A DNA stretch of 64,000 nucleotides from Clostridium brassicae (GTDB lineage: Bacteria > Bacillota > Clostridia > Clostridiales > Clostridiaceae): assembly GCF_026738875.1 (NCBI RefSeq), contig NZ_JAPQFJ010000005.1, positions 1 through 64,000 on the forward strand. The letters are read 5' to 3'. This document shows positions 19,064-28,023 of this stretch, in pieces. The notes under the pieces are model-generated. The model saw nothing but the letters and a program-made list of their open reading frames with translations. It ran no database searches and was not told the DNA's origin. The position numbers and the translations under genes are program-made. How positions within the stretch are numbered: position 1 is the stretch's first letter; each line of letters opens with the position of its first letter.

Positions 19064-19092
19064 ATTATATCATATATTTCCAAAAATATCAA
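19064..19092 (-). promoter_or_regulatory. lexA: lexA promoter
   Basis: On the minus strand TTGATA (19092-19087), a 17-base spacer and TATAAT (19069-19064) form a near-consensus sigma-A promoter 28 bases before the start codon. Confidence 0.75.
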
Positions 19093-19102
19093 ACTAATGT
19101 TC
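19091..19102. promoter_or_regulatory. imperfect LexA box in the lexA promoter
   Basis: Read on the minus strand, GAACATTAGTTT matches GAACN4GTTC with one mismatch in the last base and overlaps the lexA -35. It also lies about 10 bases upstream of the -35 of the divergent Cys-rich gene. Confidence 0.55.
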
Positions 19103-19111
19103 TTAAAAAAT

Positions 19112-19140
19112 TTGATTATGTTGTTCTATTCTGATATAAT
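19112..19140 (+). promoter_or_regulatory. promoter of the Cys-rich protein gene
   Basis: TTGATT (19112-19117), a 17-base spacer and TATAAT (19135-19140) lie 33 bases before the start codon at 19174. It is back to back with the lexA promoter. Confidence 0.7.
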
Positions 19141-19173
19141 ACCTTTGAAATACTATTAAAGGAGAAATATAAT

Positions 19174-19569
19174 ATGTTAAAATACTGTATCTTGCAATTA
19201 AATAAACCCTGTACCAACTGCGGCGACTGTAATAAATGTGATTTAAATTCATCAAAAATATGTAATAATTGTGGTAAATGTTTGCAAATGGAAGGTTATG
19301 ATTCTAAAGCTATAGGAATAGATGAAATAGTAGAAGAGAACATAGCCGTAGAAGAAAATTTCTCATCAGAAGAATACAATAATAAGGAAGAATTAATCGA
19401 AAAATACGCTAAACATAATTCTAATCTAAAAAATAAAGACATAAAAATAGAATACATAGAGGATATAGATGGACTTAATGAAGTGTTAGAAGAAAATGAA
19501 GATGAGAAAAAATCCATGAAAGAAGTATTTCCAGGTTTATTTGTATTCGATAATGATAAAGGGGAGTAA
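19174..19569 (+). CDS. Cys-rich N-terminal protein of unknown function, 131 aa
   Basis: I do not recognise a named family. The first 37 residues contain eight cysteines in CxxC spacing (PCTNCGDCNKC then ICNNCGKC), which suggests an iron-sulfur or zinc site resembling a small ferredoxin-like metal knuckle. The rest is very acidic (many Glu/Asp) and probably partly disordered, ending with VFPGLFVFDNDKGE. AAAGGAG precedes the ATG. The gene diverges from lexA and has its own strong promoter; a link to SOS is possible because the lexA box lies between the two promoters. It converges with the recombinase gene 18 bases downstream. Confidence 0.75.
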   Translation: MLKYCILQLNKPCTNCGDCNKCDLNSSKICNNCGKCLQMEGYDSKAIGIDEIVEENIAVEENFSSEEYNNKEELIEKYAKHNSNLKNKDIKIEYIEDIDGLNEVLEENEDEKKSMKEVFPGLFVFDNDKGE

Positions 19570-19587
19570 AGAGCATAAAAATGTTCT

Positions 19588-20574
19588 TCACTCCTCACTT
19601 AAAGGATTCAAACTTACGGCTTTTCTCAATGATTCATCATCAACATGGGTATAAATTTGAGTAGTAGAAACATTTTCATGCCCTAAAATCTTCTGAAGAC
19701 TTCTAATATCTACATTTCCATATTTATACATTAGTGTAGCTGCTGTATGCCTCAATTTATGTGGAGTGTATTTTTCTTTATCCAAACCTGCTTTTTCAAG
19801 ATATTTCTTTACTAATAATTCAACACTTCTTTTGCTGATTCTTCTATTATTCTTACTTATAAATAAAGCATCTTTATCTCCAATATGTATTTTATCATAT
19901 TTTTTATTTCTAATAGGAACATACGATTCTATGGACTTCAAACAAGCTTTATTAAGATAAACAGTTCTTTCTTTATTACCTTTACCAATTATAGTTAAAG
20001 TATCTCCTTTAATCCTAGATATATCTATACTACATAACTCCGAAAGTCTTAATCCACAGTTTAAAAATAAAGTTATTATGCAATAATCTCTCTCTTTTGC
20101 TTGTCCATCTATAGAGGAAAGCAGTCTTTTACTTTCATCTAAAGTTAAATAAACAGGATTTCTTTTATTTATTTTTGGAGATTCTAGTTCTGAAGCTGGA
20201 TTTTCTTCAAGTATCTTAGCTTTTCCAAATAAATATTTAAAAAAAGATTTAAGAGAGGCGACCTTTCTAGCTCTAGCATAATTTCCATTATTCCTATAAT
20301 TTTCAGCAAAAGATATAAAAGCGTATAGATCAGATAATTTTATTTTTCTAATAAAAGCTTTATCAATATCATCAATAGGTATTTTATCAAAATCTACATT
20401 AGATTCTACATAACCTTTGTAGAGTTTTAAAAATCTAAAAAACATAGTTAAATCCCATTTATATCCCTTTATTGTATTGGGGGATTTTCCTTTTATAGTA
20501 CCTAAATAGTTTAAAAATTCATTTAAATATTCTGGCAAAGTGTTGTCGTATATTTCTCTTAGTGTATAATTCAT
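19588..20574 (-). CDS. tyrosine recombinase, XerC/XerD-like
   Basis: A 328-aa site-specific recombinase. Residues about 10-120 form the SAM-like core-binding domain (LNYLGTIKGKSPNTIKGYKW). The catalytic domain has the Arg in NCGLRLSELCSID, HKLRHTAATLMYKYG (His and Arg), LGHENVSTTQIYTHV (second His and the Tyr nucleophile), and a Lys in GKGNKERTVYL. All catalytic residues are present. A chromosome-dimer resolution role (XerC-like) is likely but other Xer paralogues exist, so no letter is assigned. A perfect 13-bp palindrome lies in its leader (20599-20628), and about 670 bases of empty AT-rich DNA lie upstream. Confidence 0.88.
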   Translation of the reverse strand: MNYTLREIYDNTLPEYLNEFLNYLGTIKGKSPNTIKGYKWDLTMFFRFLKLYKGYVESNVDFDKIPIDDIDKAFIRKIKLSDLYAFISFAENYRNNGNYARARKVASLKSFFKYLFGKAKILEENPASELESPKINKRNPVYLTLDESKRLLSSIDGQAKERDYCIITLFLNCGLRLSELCSIDISRIKGDTLTIIGKGNKERTVYLNKACLKSIESYVPIRNKKYDKIHIGDKDALFISKNNRRISKRSVELLVKKYLEKAGLDKEKYTPHKLRHTAATLMYKYGNVDIRSLQKILGHENVSTTQIYTHVDDESLRKAVSLNPLSEE

Positions 20575-20598
20575 AAACCCCTCCTATTTTTCCTATTT

Positions 20599-20628
20599 AA
20601 CTTCGCTAAATTTACATTTAGCGAAGTT
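20599..20628. repeat. 13-bp perfect inverted repeat in front of the recombinase gene
   Basis: AACTTCGCTAAAT (20599-20611) and ATTTAGCGAAGTT (20616-20628) flank a 4-base spacer. It lies 24 bases upstream of the recombinase start codon and lacks a T run in the gene's direction, so it is more like a protein-binding or leader structure than a terminator. Confidence 0.65.
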
Positions 20629-21326
20629 GCTTATGTATTTTTTATGTTAATTATATACTATTTTTAGTTATATGTAAAATATACTTCATCACTAACTAAT
20701 ATATATCCATATAAGCCATATATCTTCATTTAATTATTATACTTATATAATAACTCCTCAATAAATTTGTTTAATTAAATTTTTAACTATAAAATACAAT
20801 ATGACGTTTAAAATCTCTTTATAAATCACACAAAAGCAAAAATCTTGTTTATTTACAAAAAATATTTTCATTTTCAATTCAAACTTAGTTTTATACTTTT
20901 GGAATTTACTTTAACTTTATTTTTTATATAAATGGATGTATATATAAATTATATCGAAAGATTTTCATTTAATAATCAATATTTTCATATATCGATTTTC
21001 TATTTTAATTAAATATTTATTTTTATTTATTATCTTTTTATATTTATTATTTTTTATGATTTGTTATTTTTAAATATTTATTATTTAAGAATGTATTATG
21101 TTATTTAATTTTTAATATTAATTCATATGCAATACTATAAAATATACAATAGTGTTAGATGTACAGTACTATTATATAATTAATATTTTTTAAAATACAT
21201 TGTCATTTCATTTTTTCCAACTAACAGTGATGAAAATTTATTTTAATTACTCAATCTACATAATTTCCATTTAGCATATTTCATTTAATGCAAAAAGAGG
21301 GAGAGAAAAAATATATAAAATAGAAA
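20629..21326. other. long, extremely AT-rich spacer without genes
   Basis: About 700 bases between the recombinase leader and the purB terminator hold no ORF with a ribosome site on either strand. The sequence is mostly A/T homopolymer-like stretches. I could not find a convincing dif-like or origin-like motif. It may hold the recombinase promoter or be the remnant of a lost gene. Confidence 0.5.
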
Positions 21327-21361
21327 GAGATTGATATGAGCTCACAACTCATATCAATCTC
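21327..21361 (-). terminator. 14-bp perfect hairpin terminator after purB
   Basis: GAGATTGATATGAG (21327-21340) pairs with CTCATATCAATCTC (21348-21361) across a 7-base loop. Read on the minus strand, the hairpin is followed by TTTCTATTTTAT, and it sits 20 bases after the purB stop. Confidence 0.8.
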
Positions 21362-21381
21362 AAAAATAAACTTCTAAATAA

Positions 21382-22815
21382 CTACACATTTATAGAAACA
21401 TCTATATTTAATTCTTCTTTATATTCTTCTATAATTGGATTTATATAATCTTTTATAAAATTATCTACTTGCCCTGGAGCCCTTCCTACAAAATTTTTAG
21501 GATCAATAATAGATAATATTTCTTCTTTATTCATAAGAAAAGACTCATCATTAATTATCCTTTCAATTAAATCATTATTAAGACCCTCTTCTTTAACTCT
21601 TTTTCCTGCTTCCATAGATAAAGTCCTTATTTTTTCGTGTAACTCTTGCCTATCCCCTCCCCTCTTTACAGCTTCCATCAATATATTTTCAGTAGCCATA
21701 AAAGGAAGTTCGTTTTCCACATGAGCGGCTATAACTTTTTCGTACACAACCATATTACTAGATATATTTATATATAAATTTAAAACTCCATCCAAAGCTA
21801 AAAATGCTTCTGACACCGCTAATCGTTTGTTTGCAGAATCATCTAATGTTCTTTCAAACCATTGAGTTCCAGCGGTAATTGCCGGATTAAGAGAGTTAAC
21901 TATTATATGTCTGCTTAAAGCGCTTATTCTTTCAGACCTCATAGGGTTTCTTTTATAAGCCATAGCTGATGATCCCACTTGCTTTTTTTCAAAAGGTTCT
22001 TCCATCTCTTTCATACTTTGAAGCAACCTTAAGTCATTACTAAACTTATACGCACTTTGCGCTATTTCAGAAAGAACATTCAAAACTATTGAATCAACTT
22101 TTCTAGGATAAGTTTGACCAGTAACAGCATATGTATTTGCAAACCCCATTTTTCCAGATACTAATTTATCTAATTTCTTAACCAATTCTTCATTGTTATC
22201 AAATAACTTCATAAAACTTGCTTGAGTTCCTGTAGTTCCCTTTACCCCTCTCAACTTCAAACTATCTATAACAAAATTAATTCTTTCTACATCTAAAAGA
22301 AGATCTTGAATCCATAGGGTAGCTCTCTTACCAACCGTTGTAAGTTGAGCTGGTTGTAAATGAGTAAATCCCAAAGTAGGAAGTTCTTTATATTTCAATG
22401 CAAATTTGGATAAATTACTTACTACAGATAAAACCTTGTTTCTTATTATTATTAATGCTTCCTTCATTATTATTAAATCTGTATTATCCCCTACATAGCA
22501 ACTAGTTGCCCCTAAATGTATAATCCCTTTTGCCTTAGGACATTGAAGCCCATAAGCATAAACATGACTCATTACATCATGACGTATTTCTTTTTCTTTT
22601 TTCTCAGCATCTTCATAATTTATACATTCTACATTTTCTTTTAATTCACAAATCTGTTCCTCAGATATATTTAAACCTAATTCTTTTTCACTTTCTGCTA
22701 AAGCTACCCAAAGCTTTCTCCATGTTTTAAATTTTTTTTCATCAGAAAAAAGGTATGACATCTCAAGAGATGCATATCTACTAGTCAAAGGTGTATTATA
22801 AACATTTCTTACCAT
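21382..22815 (-). CDS. purB: adenylosuccinate lyase
   Basis: Catalyses fumarate release from SAICAR and adenylosuccinate in purine synthesis. The fumarase/aspartase-superfamily signature GSSAMAYKRNPMRSERI is present (about residues 283-299), along with GATSCYVGDNTDL and LGFTHLQPAQLTTVGKR. The length of 477 aa matches the long clostridial PurB form. It is monocistronic here: a terminator follows, and the upstream DUF378 gene is divergent. No other pur gene is in the window. Confidence 0.96.
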   Translation of the reverse strand: MVRNVYNTPLTSRYASLEMSYLFSDEKKFKTWRKLWVALAESEKELGLNISEEQICELKENVECINYEDAEKKEKEIRHDVMSHVYAYGLQCPKAKGIIHLGATSCYVGDNTDLIIMKEALIIIRNKVLSVVSNLSKFALKYKELPTLGFTHLQPAQLTTVGKRATLWIQDLLLDVERINFVIDSLKLRGVKGTTGTQASFMKLFDNNEELVKKLDKLVSGKMGFANTYAVTGQTYPRKVDSIVLNVLSEIAQSAYKFSNDLRLLQSMKEMEEPFEKKQVGSSAMAYKRNPMRSERISALSRHIIVNSLNPAITAGTQWFERTLDDSANKRLAVSEAFLALDGVLNLYINISSNMVVYEKVIAAHVENELPFMATENILMEAVKRGGDRQELHEKIRTLSMEAGKRVKEEGLNNDLIERIINDESFLMNKEEILSIIDPKNFVGRAPGQVDNFIKDYINPIIEEYKEELNIDVSINV

Positions 22816-22992
22816 ATATAAAAAACCTCCATAACCATATGTTTTAAAGTTATACTGCGTTTATAATTCATATTATAACATATATTATTTATATTTGTAA
22901 TATTTTTATTCGTATTTATGTGTTTGTTCTATTTTTTTAGGACAAGTAATATACTTTTACTAAGTAATATTTTGAATAATTAGGGGGTACAT

Positions 22993-23208
22993 ATGTATAA
23001 GTTAAATTCAATAGACAAAATTTCTTTTGTGCTTATTATAATTGGCGCTATTAACTGGGGAGTTATAGGATTATTTGATAAAAACCTAGTAAACTTACTT
23101 TTCAGTTTCGCACCGCTCGTAGAACGTTTAATTTACATTTTGATAGGGTTAAGTGCTATAAATACCATTTTATTCATTAAGAAAAGTAACTATTCTCAAA
23201 ATAAATAA
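22993..23208 (+). CDS. DUF378 family small membrane protein
   Basis: A 71-aa protein with two predicted membrane helices (ISFVLIIIGAINWGVIGLF and LVERLIYILIGLSAINTILF). The IGAINWGVIGLFDKNLV segment is the hallmark of DUF378, a family of unknown function common in Firmicutes. AGGGGG precedes the ATG. It diverges from purB and converges with ptsH through a shared terminator. Confidence 0.88.
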   Translation: MYKLNSIDKISFVLIIIGAINWGVIGLFDKNLVNLLFSFAPLVERLIYILIGLSAINTILFIKKSNYSQNK

Positions 23209-23228
23209 AAGGCTATAATAAGCCTTTT
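23207..23228. terminator. bidirectional terminator between the DUF378 gene and ptsH
   Basis: AAAAGGCT and AGCCTTTT form an 8-bp stem with a 6-base loop. It starts inside the DUF378 stop codon and ends 2 bases before the ptsH stop. Confidence 0.7.
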
Positions 23229-23230
23229 AT

Positions 23231-23491
23231 TTATTCTTCTATAGATTCTATTAGCTTAGCAATCTCTTCAGTAGCTAAAGTTTCATCATCCCCTGAAGCT
23301 ATGACAGTTACAGGTGAATCTTTAGTAACTCCTAAAGAAAGAACTCCAATTAAACTCTTAATATTTGCTTTTTTATCTTTATATTCAAGATATATATCTG
23401 ATTTAAAAGAAGATGCTTTCTTTACTAACAAAGTAGCAGGTCTAGCATGTAATCCTGTTGAACATTTTACTACAGCTTCCTTTTTAATCAT
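23231..23491 (-). CDS. ptsH: phosphocarrier protein HPr
   Basis: Carries phosphate from Enzyme I to sugar-specific EIIA in the phosphotransferase system. His15 lies in STGLHARPA, and Ser46, the HPr-kinase target used in catabolite control, lies in KSLIGVLSLG. Both being present marks it as true HPr rather than Crh. The length of 86 aa is normal. It is transcribed alone from a good promoter; ptsI is not adjacent. Confidence 0.95.
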   Translation of the reverse strand: MIKKEAVVKCSTGLHARPATLLVKKASSFKSDIYLEYKDKKANIKSLIGVLSLGVTKDSPVTVIASGDDETLATEEIAKLIESIEE

Positions 23492-23544
23492 TTTTTCGTC
23501 ACCCCTTATCCTTTTTTTACACTATGTATTATAGTCACAAGACT

Positions 23545-23572
23545 ATTATAACATTTTTTTTCAATTTCTCAA
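23545..23572 (-). promoter_or_regulatory. ptsH: ptsH promoter
   Basis: On the minus strand TTGAGA (23572-23567), a 16-base spacer and TATAAT (23550-23545) are followed by an inverted repeat (ATAGTC-TTGT-GACTAT) at the expected start point. The start codon is at 23491. A 14-bp palindrome ATACAAATTTGTAT (23580-23593) lies just upstream of the -35. Confidence 0.6.
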
Positions 23573-23596
23573 CTTATAAATACAAATTTGTATATA

Positions 23597-24790
23597 CTAT
23601 TCTAATTTTAGTAAGAATTTTTGAATTTTTTCTAATCCTTTTTCTATATTTTCCATAGATGTAGCATAAGAAACTCTTATGTAGTCACCTAATCCAAATG
23701 CATCACCTGGAATTACAGCTACATTTTCCTCTTCCAATAGAACTCTAGAAAATTCTAAAGAATCATTTATAACAGATTCTTTTATTTTTTTCCCATAAAA
23801 ATTCGAAACATCAATCATAATATAAAAGGCACCATCAGCCTTTAAACAGGAAACTTTATCAATTTTATTTATTCTATCAATCATAGAGTCTCTTCTTTTT
23901 TCAAATTCTTTAACCATCAAATTCATTGAAGATTGGTCTCCATTCAATGCTTCTAAAGCTGCATATTGAGCAATAGAATTAGGGTTAGATGTTGTATGAC
24001 TTTGAATACTTGACATTAACTTTATAATTTCCTTACTACTTGCAGCATAACCAATTCTCCACCCTGTCATAGCATAAGATTTAGAAACACCATTAATTAC
24101 AATAGCCCTATTATATGCATCTTCAGATAAACTAGCAATGCTGATATGTTTATTATCTCCATAAATTAATTTTTCATATATTTCATCTGATATTATTATT
24201 AAATTGTATTTTTTAGCGAAATCAGCAATCATCTTTAGTTCATCTCTTGTATAAATACACCCAGTAGGATTATTAGGACTATTTACAATTATAGCCCTTG
24301 TATTTGCGGTAATACATTCCTCAAGAACATCTAAAGAGTATTTATAACCATTACTCTTTTTATTATTAACAAACACAGGCACTCCATCTGCCAACTTTAT
24401 TAATTCTGGATAACTAACCCAATATGGGGTAGGAACTAAAACTTCATCTCCTCTATTAAGTATAGCTTGAAAAGCATTAGCTAAACATTGCTTAGCCCCT
24501 GTAGAAATAATTATTTGATCATTAGAATAATCTAATCCATTATCTGATTTGAATTTATTAACAATAGCTTCCTTTAGTTCATTTATACCCGATGCAGCAG
24601 TATATTTAGTTAACCCATTTTTTATAGCTTTTATAGCTGCATTTTGTATATTTTCAGGTGTATTAAAATCAGGTTCCCCCGCACCAAAACTCACAACATC
24701 AATACCATTTTTAGACATTTCCTTAGCTTTTGCAGTAATTGATAAAGTTAAAGATGGCGCTATTTGTTTTGCTTTACTTGATAAATTCAT
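23597..24790 (-). CDS. aspB: aspartate/aromatic aminotransferase, class I
   Basis: A 397-aa PLP aminotransferase of the AspB (I-gamma) subgroup that interconverts aspartate and oxaloacetate with glutamate. The Schiff-base lysine is Lys237 in SKSYAMTGWRIGYA. NSPNNPTGC, SDEIYEKL and the final RVSYATSME arginine for the carboxylate are all visible. ATG 24790 is chosen because GGGGAAG lies upstream at proper spacing; an in-frame GTG at 24796 is too close to it. Substrate preference cannot be read from sequence alone. Confidence 0.88.
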   Translation of the reverse strand: MNLSSKAKQIAPSLTLSITAKAKEMSKNGIDVVSFGAGEPDFNTPENIQNAAIKAIKNGLTKYTAASGINELKEAIVNKFKSDNGLDYSNDQIIISTGAKQCLANAFQAILNRGDEVLVPTPYWVSYPELIKLADGVPVFVNNKKSNGYKYSLDVLEECITANTRAIIVNSPNNPTGCIYTRDELKMIADFAKKYNLIIISDEIYEKLIYGDNKHISIASLSEDAYNRAIVINGVSKSYAMTGWRIGYAASSKEIIKLMSSIQSHTTSNPNSIAQYAALEALNGDQSSMNLMVKEFEKRRDSMIDRINKIDKVSCLKADGAFYIMIDVSNFYGKKIKESVINDSLEFSRVLLEEENVAVIPGDAFGLGDYIRVSYATSMENIEKGLEKIQKFLLKLE

Positions 24791-24914
24791 AAACACTTCC
24801 CCTATCTATTAAAGTTTATATAAAAAAATATATCATTTATTAACAAAAGTGTAAATCATAAATTAAATTTATTTTATCACATTTAAGGATTATATATTAA
24901 TAAATTTATTAATA

Positions 24915-24958
24915 AAAAAAGCACAGTCTCTTATTTAATTAAAAGACTCCGCTTTTTT
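24915..24958 (-). terminator. terminator after rny
   Basis: AAAAAAGC and GCTTTTTT form the outer stem with an internal GTCT/AGAC helix, giving A and T tracts on both sides. It ends 11 bases from the rny stop codon. Confidence 0.7.
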
Positions 24959-24968
24959 ATCTTTAAAT

Positions 24969-26513
24969 TTACTTTGCATACTCAATGGCCCTGATCTCAC
25001 GTATTATATTAACTTTAATTTGACCAGGATACTCTAATTCTTTTTCTATTGTTTTAACTATATTTCTAGCCATTTCGATACACTCAGCATCATTAATTTG
25101 CTCTGGTTTAACCATAATCCTAACTTCTCTTCCTGCTTGTATAGCATATGACTTTTCTACACCCTCATAGGAATTCGCTATTTCTTCAAGTTTTTCTAAT
25201 CTCTTAATATAAGCTTCTAAAGTTTCTCTTCTTGCCCCAGGTCTTGCTGCTGATATAGCATCCGCAGCTTGAACTAAAATCGCTTCTATTGAATCATATT
25301 CAACATCACCATGATGAGCCGCAATAGCGTTCACTATTATAGAAGACTCATGATGTTTTTTTGCAATTTCAGCACCTATGAGTGCATGTGGTCCTTCAAT
25401 TTCATGATCTACAGCTTTACCAATATCATGTAGCAAACCTGCTCTTTTAGCCATTGTCGGATCTATTCCTAACTCTGAAGCCATAACACCTGCTAAATAA
25501 GAAACTTCTATAGAATGCTTCAAAACATTTTGACCGTAACTTGTTCTATACTTTAATCTTCCTAAAAGTTTTATTAACTCTTGATGAAGACCATGTACAC
25601 CTGTTTCGAATGTTACCTGTTCGCCTTCTTCTTTTATATCGTTTTCTACTTCTTTTTTAGCTTTTTCTACCATCTCTTCAATTCTTGCTGGATGAATTCT
25701 ACCGTCGATAATCAATTTTTCAAGAGCTATGCGAGCAACCTGTCTTCTTATAGGATCAAACCCAGATAAAATTACAGCTTCAGGAGTGTCATCGATTATT
25801 AAATCTACTCCTGTTAGAGTTTCTAATGTTCTTATATTTCTTCCTTCTCTACCAATAATTCTACCCTTCATTTCATCATTCGGAAGAGCCACTACATGTA
25901 CAGTACTCTCTGCCACATGATCTGCTGCACATCTTTGTATAGCACAAGAAATTACTTCTCTAGCCTTTTTGTCAGCTTCTTCTTTAGCTTTGTTTTCCAT
26001 ATCTTTGATCATCATAGCAGTTTCATGTTTGATTTCTTTTCTAGTTTCTTCCAGTAAAATTTGACGAGCTTCTTCGGAAGTCAAACCAGATAATCTTTCA
26101 AGTTCTTGTCGTTGTTTTTCGTAAAGCTCTTCTATACTAGCTTCTTTCTCTTCTACTTCCTGTTGTTTTTTATTAAGTGCTTCTTCTTTTTTCTCAATTG
26201 CATCACTCTTCTTATCCAACAATTCTTCACGTTGAATATTTCTTCTTTCCAATCTTTGAAGCTCATTACGTCTTTCCCTTGATTCTTTTTCAAAATCATT
26301 TCTTAACCTATGAACTTCTTCTTTAGCTTCCAAAATAGCTTCTTTCTTTATAGATTCTGCATTTTTTTCAGCTTCTCCTACTATATCCTTTGCCTTAATC
26401 TCAGCTTCCGAAATCTTTGCTTGTGATATATTTTTTCTAACGTATACTGTTACAAACACAAATAAAATAACAACAGCAAAAAGCACTAAGTACATAAAAT
26501 TATTATTACTCAA
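24969..26513 (-). CDS. rny: ribonuclease Y
   Basis: The membrane-bound endoribonuclease that initiates mRNA decay in Firmicutes. A single N-terminal membrane helix (about residues 5-24, [20 protein letters not shown]) is followed by a long charged coiled coil (about 30-195), a KH domain (about 205-265, [15 protein letters not shown]) and an HD hydrolase domain with [12 protein letters not shown]. The length of 514 aa is standard. The leader is about 120 nt long and shares an 11-nt motif with the recombinase leader. ymdB and spoVS, common neighbours, are absent. Confidence 0.96.
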   Translation of the reverse strand: MSNNNFMYLVLFAVVILFVFVTVYVRKNISQAKISEAEIKAKDIVGEAEKNAESIKKEAILEAKEEVHRLRNDFEKESRERRNELQRLERRNIQREELLDKKSDAIEKKEEALNKKQQEVEEKEASIEELYEKQRQELERLSGLTSEEARQILLEETRKEIKHETAMMIKDMENKAKEEADKKAREVISCAIQRCAADHVAESTVHVVALPNDEMKGRIIGREGRNIRTLETLTGVDLIIDDTPEAVILSGFDPIRRQVARIALEKLIIDGRIHPARIEEMVEKAKKEVENDIKEEGEQVTFETGVHGLHQELIKLLGRLKYRTSYGQNVLKHSIEVSYLAGVMASELGIDPTMAKRAGLLHDIGKAVDHEIEGPHALIGAEIAKKHHESSIIVNAIAAHHGDVEYDSIEAILVQAADAISAARPGARRETLEAYIKRLEKLEEIANSYEGVEKSYAIQAGREVRIMVKPEQINDAECIEMARNIVKTIEKELEYPGQIKVNIIREIRAIEYAK

Positions 26514-26638
26514 AACAACACCTCCTCACTATTCTATTTTGAATAAACCATAGTAAGCATTAGCGAAGTTTAGAAAGGTGTTTTATATTTACTTATATAT
26601 AAATATCATTTTCACATGTTAAACCAGTATTTGTATTC

Positions 26639-26667
26639 ATTTTATATTATTTTTAAATTTATGTCAA
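26639..26667 (-). promoter_or_regulatory. rny: rny promoter
   Basis: On the minus strand the consensus TTGACA (26667-26662), a 17-base spacer and TAAAAT (26644-26639) predict a start near 26632 and a leader of roughly 120 nt. Confidence 0.7.
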
Positions 26668-26748
26668 GTTTATGAAAAAACTGCTGAAAATCTTTATATC
26701 GCATAAATTAATCTTGCTTGTTCTTATATTATATCCATTTGTACAAAT

Positions 26749-26793
26749 AAAAAGACACTTTTATTAAGTAAAATACCTAAAAAGTGTCTTTTT
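26749..26793 (-). terminator. recA terminator
   Basis: AAAAAGACACTTTT and AAAAAGTGTCTTTTT form a long stem just after the recA stop. T tracts on both strands make it potentially bidirectional. Confidence 0.8.
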
Positions 26794-26801
26794 ATTACAT
26801 A

Positions 26802-27860
26802 TTATTTTTTTTCTTTATTAGACTCTTTTTCACTATCAGCTTTTTTTTCTACCTTATTAGCCATATTTCTTTTTGGCAAATCGTGTTTATCTCTAATTTG
26901 GTTCTCTACTTCATATAAAACATTGGTATTTTCCCTTAAAAATTGTTTAGCATTTTCTCTTCCTTGACCTAAACGAATATCTTTATAAGAAAACCAAGAA
27001 CCACTCTTTTGGATTATTTCTTCATCTACACCAACATCAAGCACATTACCTTCATATGAAATACCAGTTCCATACATTATGTCAAATTCAGCTTGTTTAA
27101 ATGGAGGTGCTACCTTATTTTTAACAACCTTCACTCTTGTTCTATTACCTAAAAACTCATCTCCCTGTTTAATAGTTTCTATTCTTCTAACATCTAATCT
27201 TACAGAAGAATAGAATTTTAAAGCTCTACCACCTGGAGTTGTTTCAGGATTTCCAAACATAATTCCAACTTTTTCTCTTAATTGATTTATAAATATTGTT
27301 GAACATCTTGATTTGTTAATAGCTCCTGCCAATTTTCTTAGAGCTTGAGACATAAGTCTTGCTTGAAGTCCTACATGAGAATCTCCCATTTCACCTTCTA
27401 TTTCAGCTTTTGGTACTAAAGCTGCAACTGAGTCAATTATTATTATATCTACTGCACCAGATCTTACTAGAGCCTCACAAATTTCCAATGCTTGTTCTCC
27501 CGTATCTGGTTGAGAAACTACTAAGTTATCAATGTCAACTCCCAATGCTTTTGCATAAATAGGATCTAGAGCATGCTCCGCATCTATAAAAGCTGCGGTT
27601 CCTCCTGCCTTTTGAGTTTCCGCAACAATATGTAGCGCAACTGTAGTTTTACCTGATGACTCAGGTCCAAACACTTCAATTATTCTACCTCTTGGTATTC
27701 CACCTATTCCTAGTGCTATATCTAAAGATAAACTTCCTGTTGAAATAGACTCCACATTAAGCACACTATCTTCTCCAAGTTTCATTACTGAACCTTTTCC
27801 AAATTGTTTTTCGATTTGATTCATAGCCGCTTGCAACGCTTTTAATTTTTCACTATCCAT
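26802..27860 (-). CDS. recA: recombinase RecA
   Basis: Forms filaments on single-stranded DNA for strand exchange and activates LexA cleavage. The Walker A GPESSGKT is at residues 65-72; [20 protein letters not shown] and the NQLREKVG loop follow; a Lys/Glu-rich C-terminal tail ends the 352-aa protein. ATG 27860 (MDSEKLKAL) is chosen because GGGG lies 6 bases upstream, while the in-frame ATG at 27884 has GAAAGG touching it. A CCC-UUCG-GGG hairpin lies over that ribosome site. The promoter and a perfect LexA box lie upstream. cinA, often beside recA, is absent. Confidence 0.97.
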   Translation of the reverse strand: MDSEKLKALQAAMNQIEKQFGKGSVMKLGEDSVLNVESISTGSLSLDIALGIGGIPRGRIIEVFGPESSGKTTVALHIVAETQKAGGTAAFIDAEHALDPIYAKALGVDIDNLVVSQPDTGEQALEICEALVRSGAVDIIIIDSVAALVPKAEIEGEMGDSHVGLQARLMSQALRKLAGAINKSRCSTIFINQLREKVGIMFGNPETTPGGRALKFYSSVRLDVRRIETIKQGDEFLGNRTRVKVVKNKVAPPFKQAEFDIMYGTGISYEGNVLDVGVDEEIIQKSGSWFSYKDIRLGQGRENAKQFLRENTNVLYEVENQIRDKHDLPKRNMANKVEKKADSEKESNKEKK

Positions 27861-27895
27861 ATATATCCCCGAAGGGGTCACCATCCTTTCTTATC

Positions 27896-27907
27896 GAACA
27901 CTCGTTC
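27896..27907. promoter_or_regulatory. LexA (SOS) operator of recA
   Basis: GAACACTCGTTC matches GAACN4GTTC exactly and overlaps the expected recA transcription start, 7 bases downstream of the -10. Confidence 0.85.
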
Positions 27908-27914
27908 TATTACA

Positions 27915-27943
27915 ATTATATAACATTTTATATCTTAGGTCAA
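27915..27943 (-). promoter_or_regulatory. recA: recA promoter
   Basis: On the minus strand TTGACC (27943-27938), a 17-base spacer and the consensus TATAAT (27920-27915) form a strong promoter with the LexA box over the start point. Confidence 0.85.
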
Positions 27944-27959
27944 CATTATAATAATATAA

Positions 27960-27990
27960 AAGTTCCTATTAGTTGGTAATATAGGAACTT
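27960..27990 (-). terminator. pgsA terminator
   Basis: AAGTTCCTAT (27960-27969) pairs perfectly with ATAGGAACTT (27981-27990), followed on the minus strand by TTTATATT. It separates pgsA from the recA promoter. Confidence 0.75.
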
Positions 27991-28023
27991 ATTAGTAATT
28001 ATATCCATTTAAAAATAATTTAA

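Noticed and set aside
23578-23593. Palindrome ATACAAATTTGTAT as an aspB terminator.
   Set aside because: It lacks a T run in the aspB direction and lies at the ptsH promoter instead, so it is not called as a terminator.
26680-26793. Possible third copy of the TCGGATAA core (TATCGCATAAATTAAT) before the recA terminator.
   Set aside because: Only part of the core matches and there is no preceding hairpin with the right spacing.
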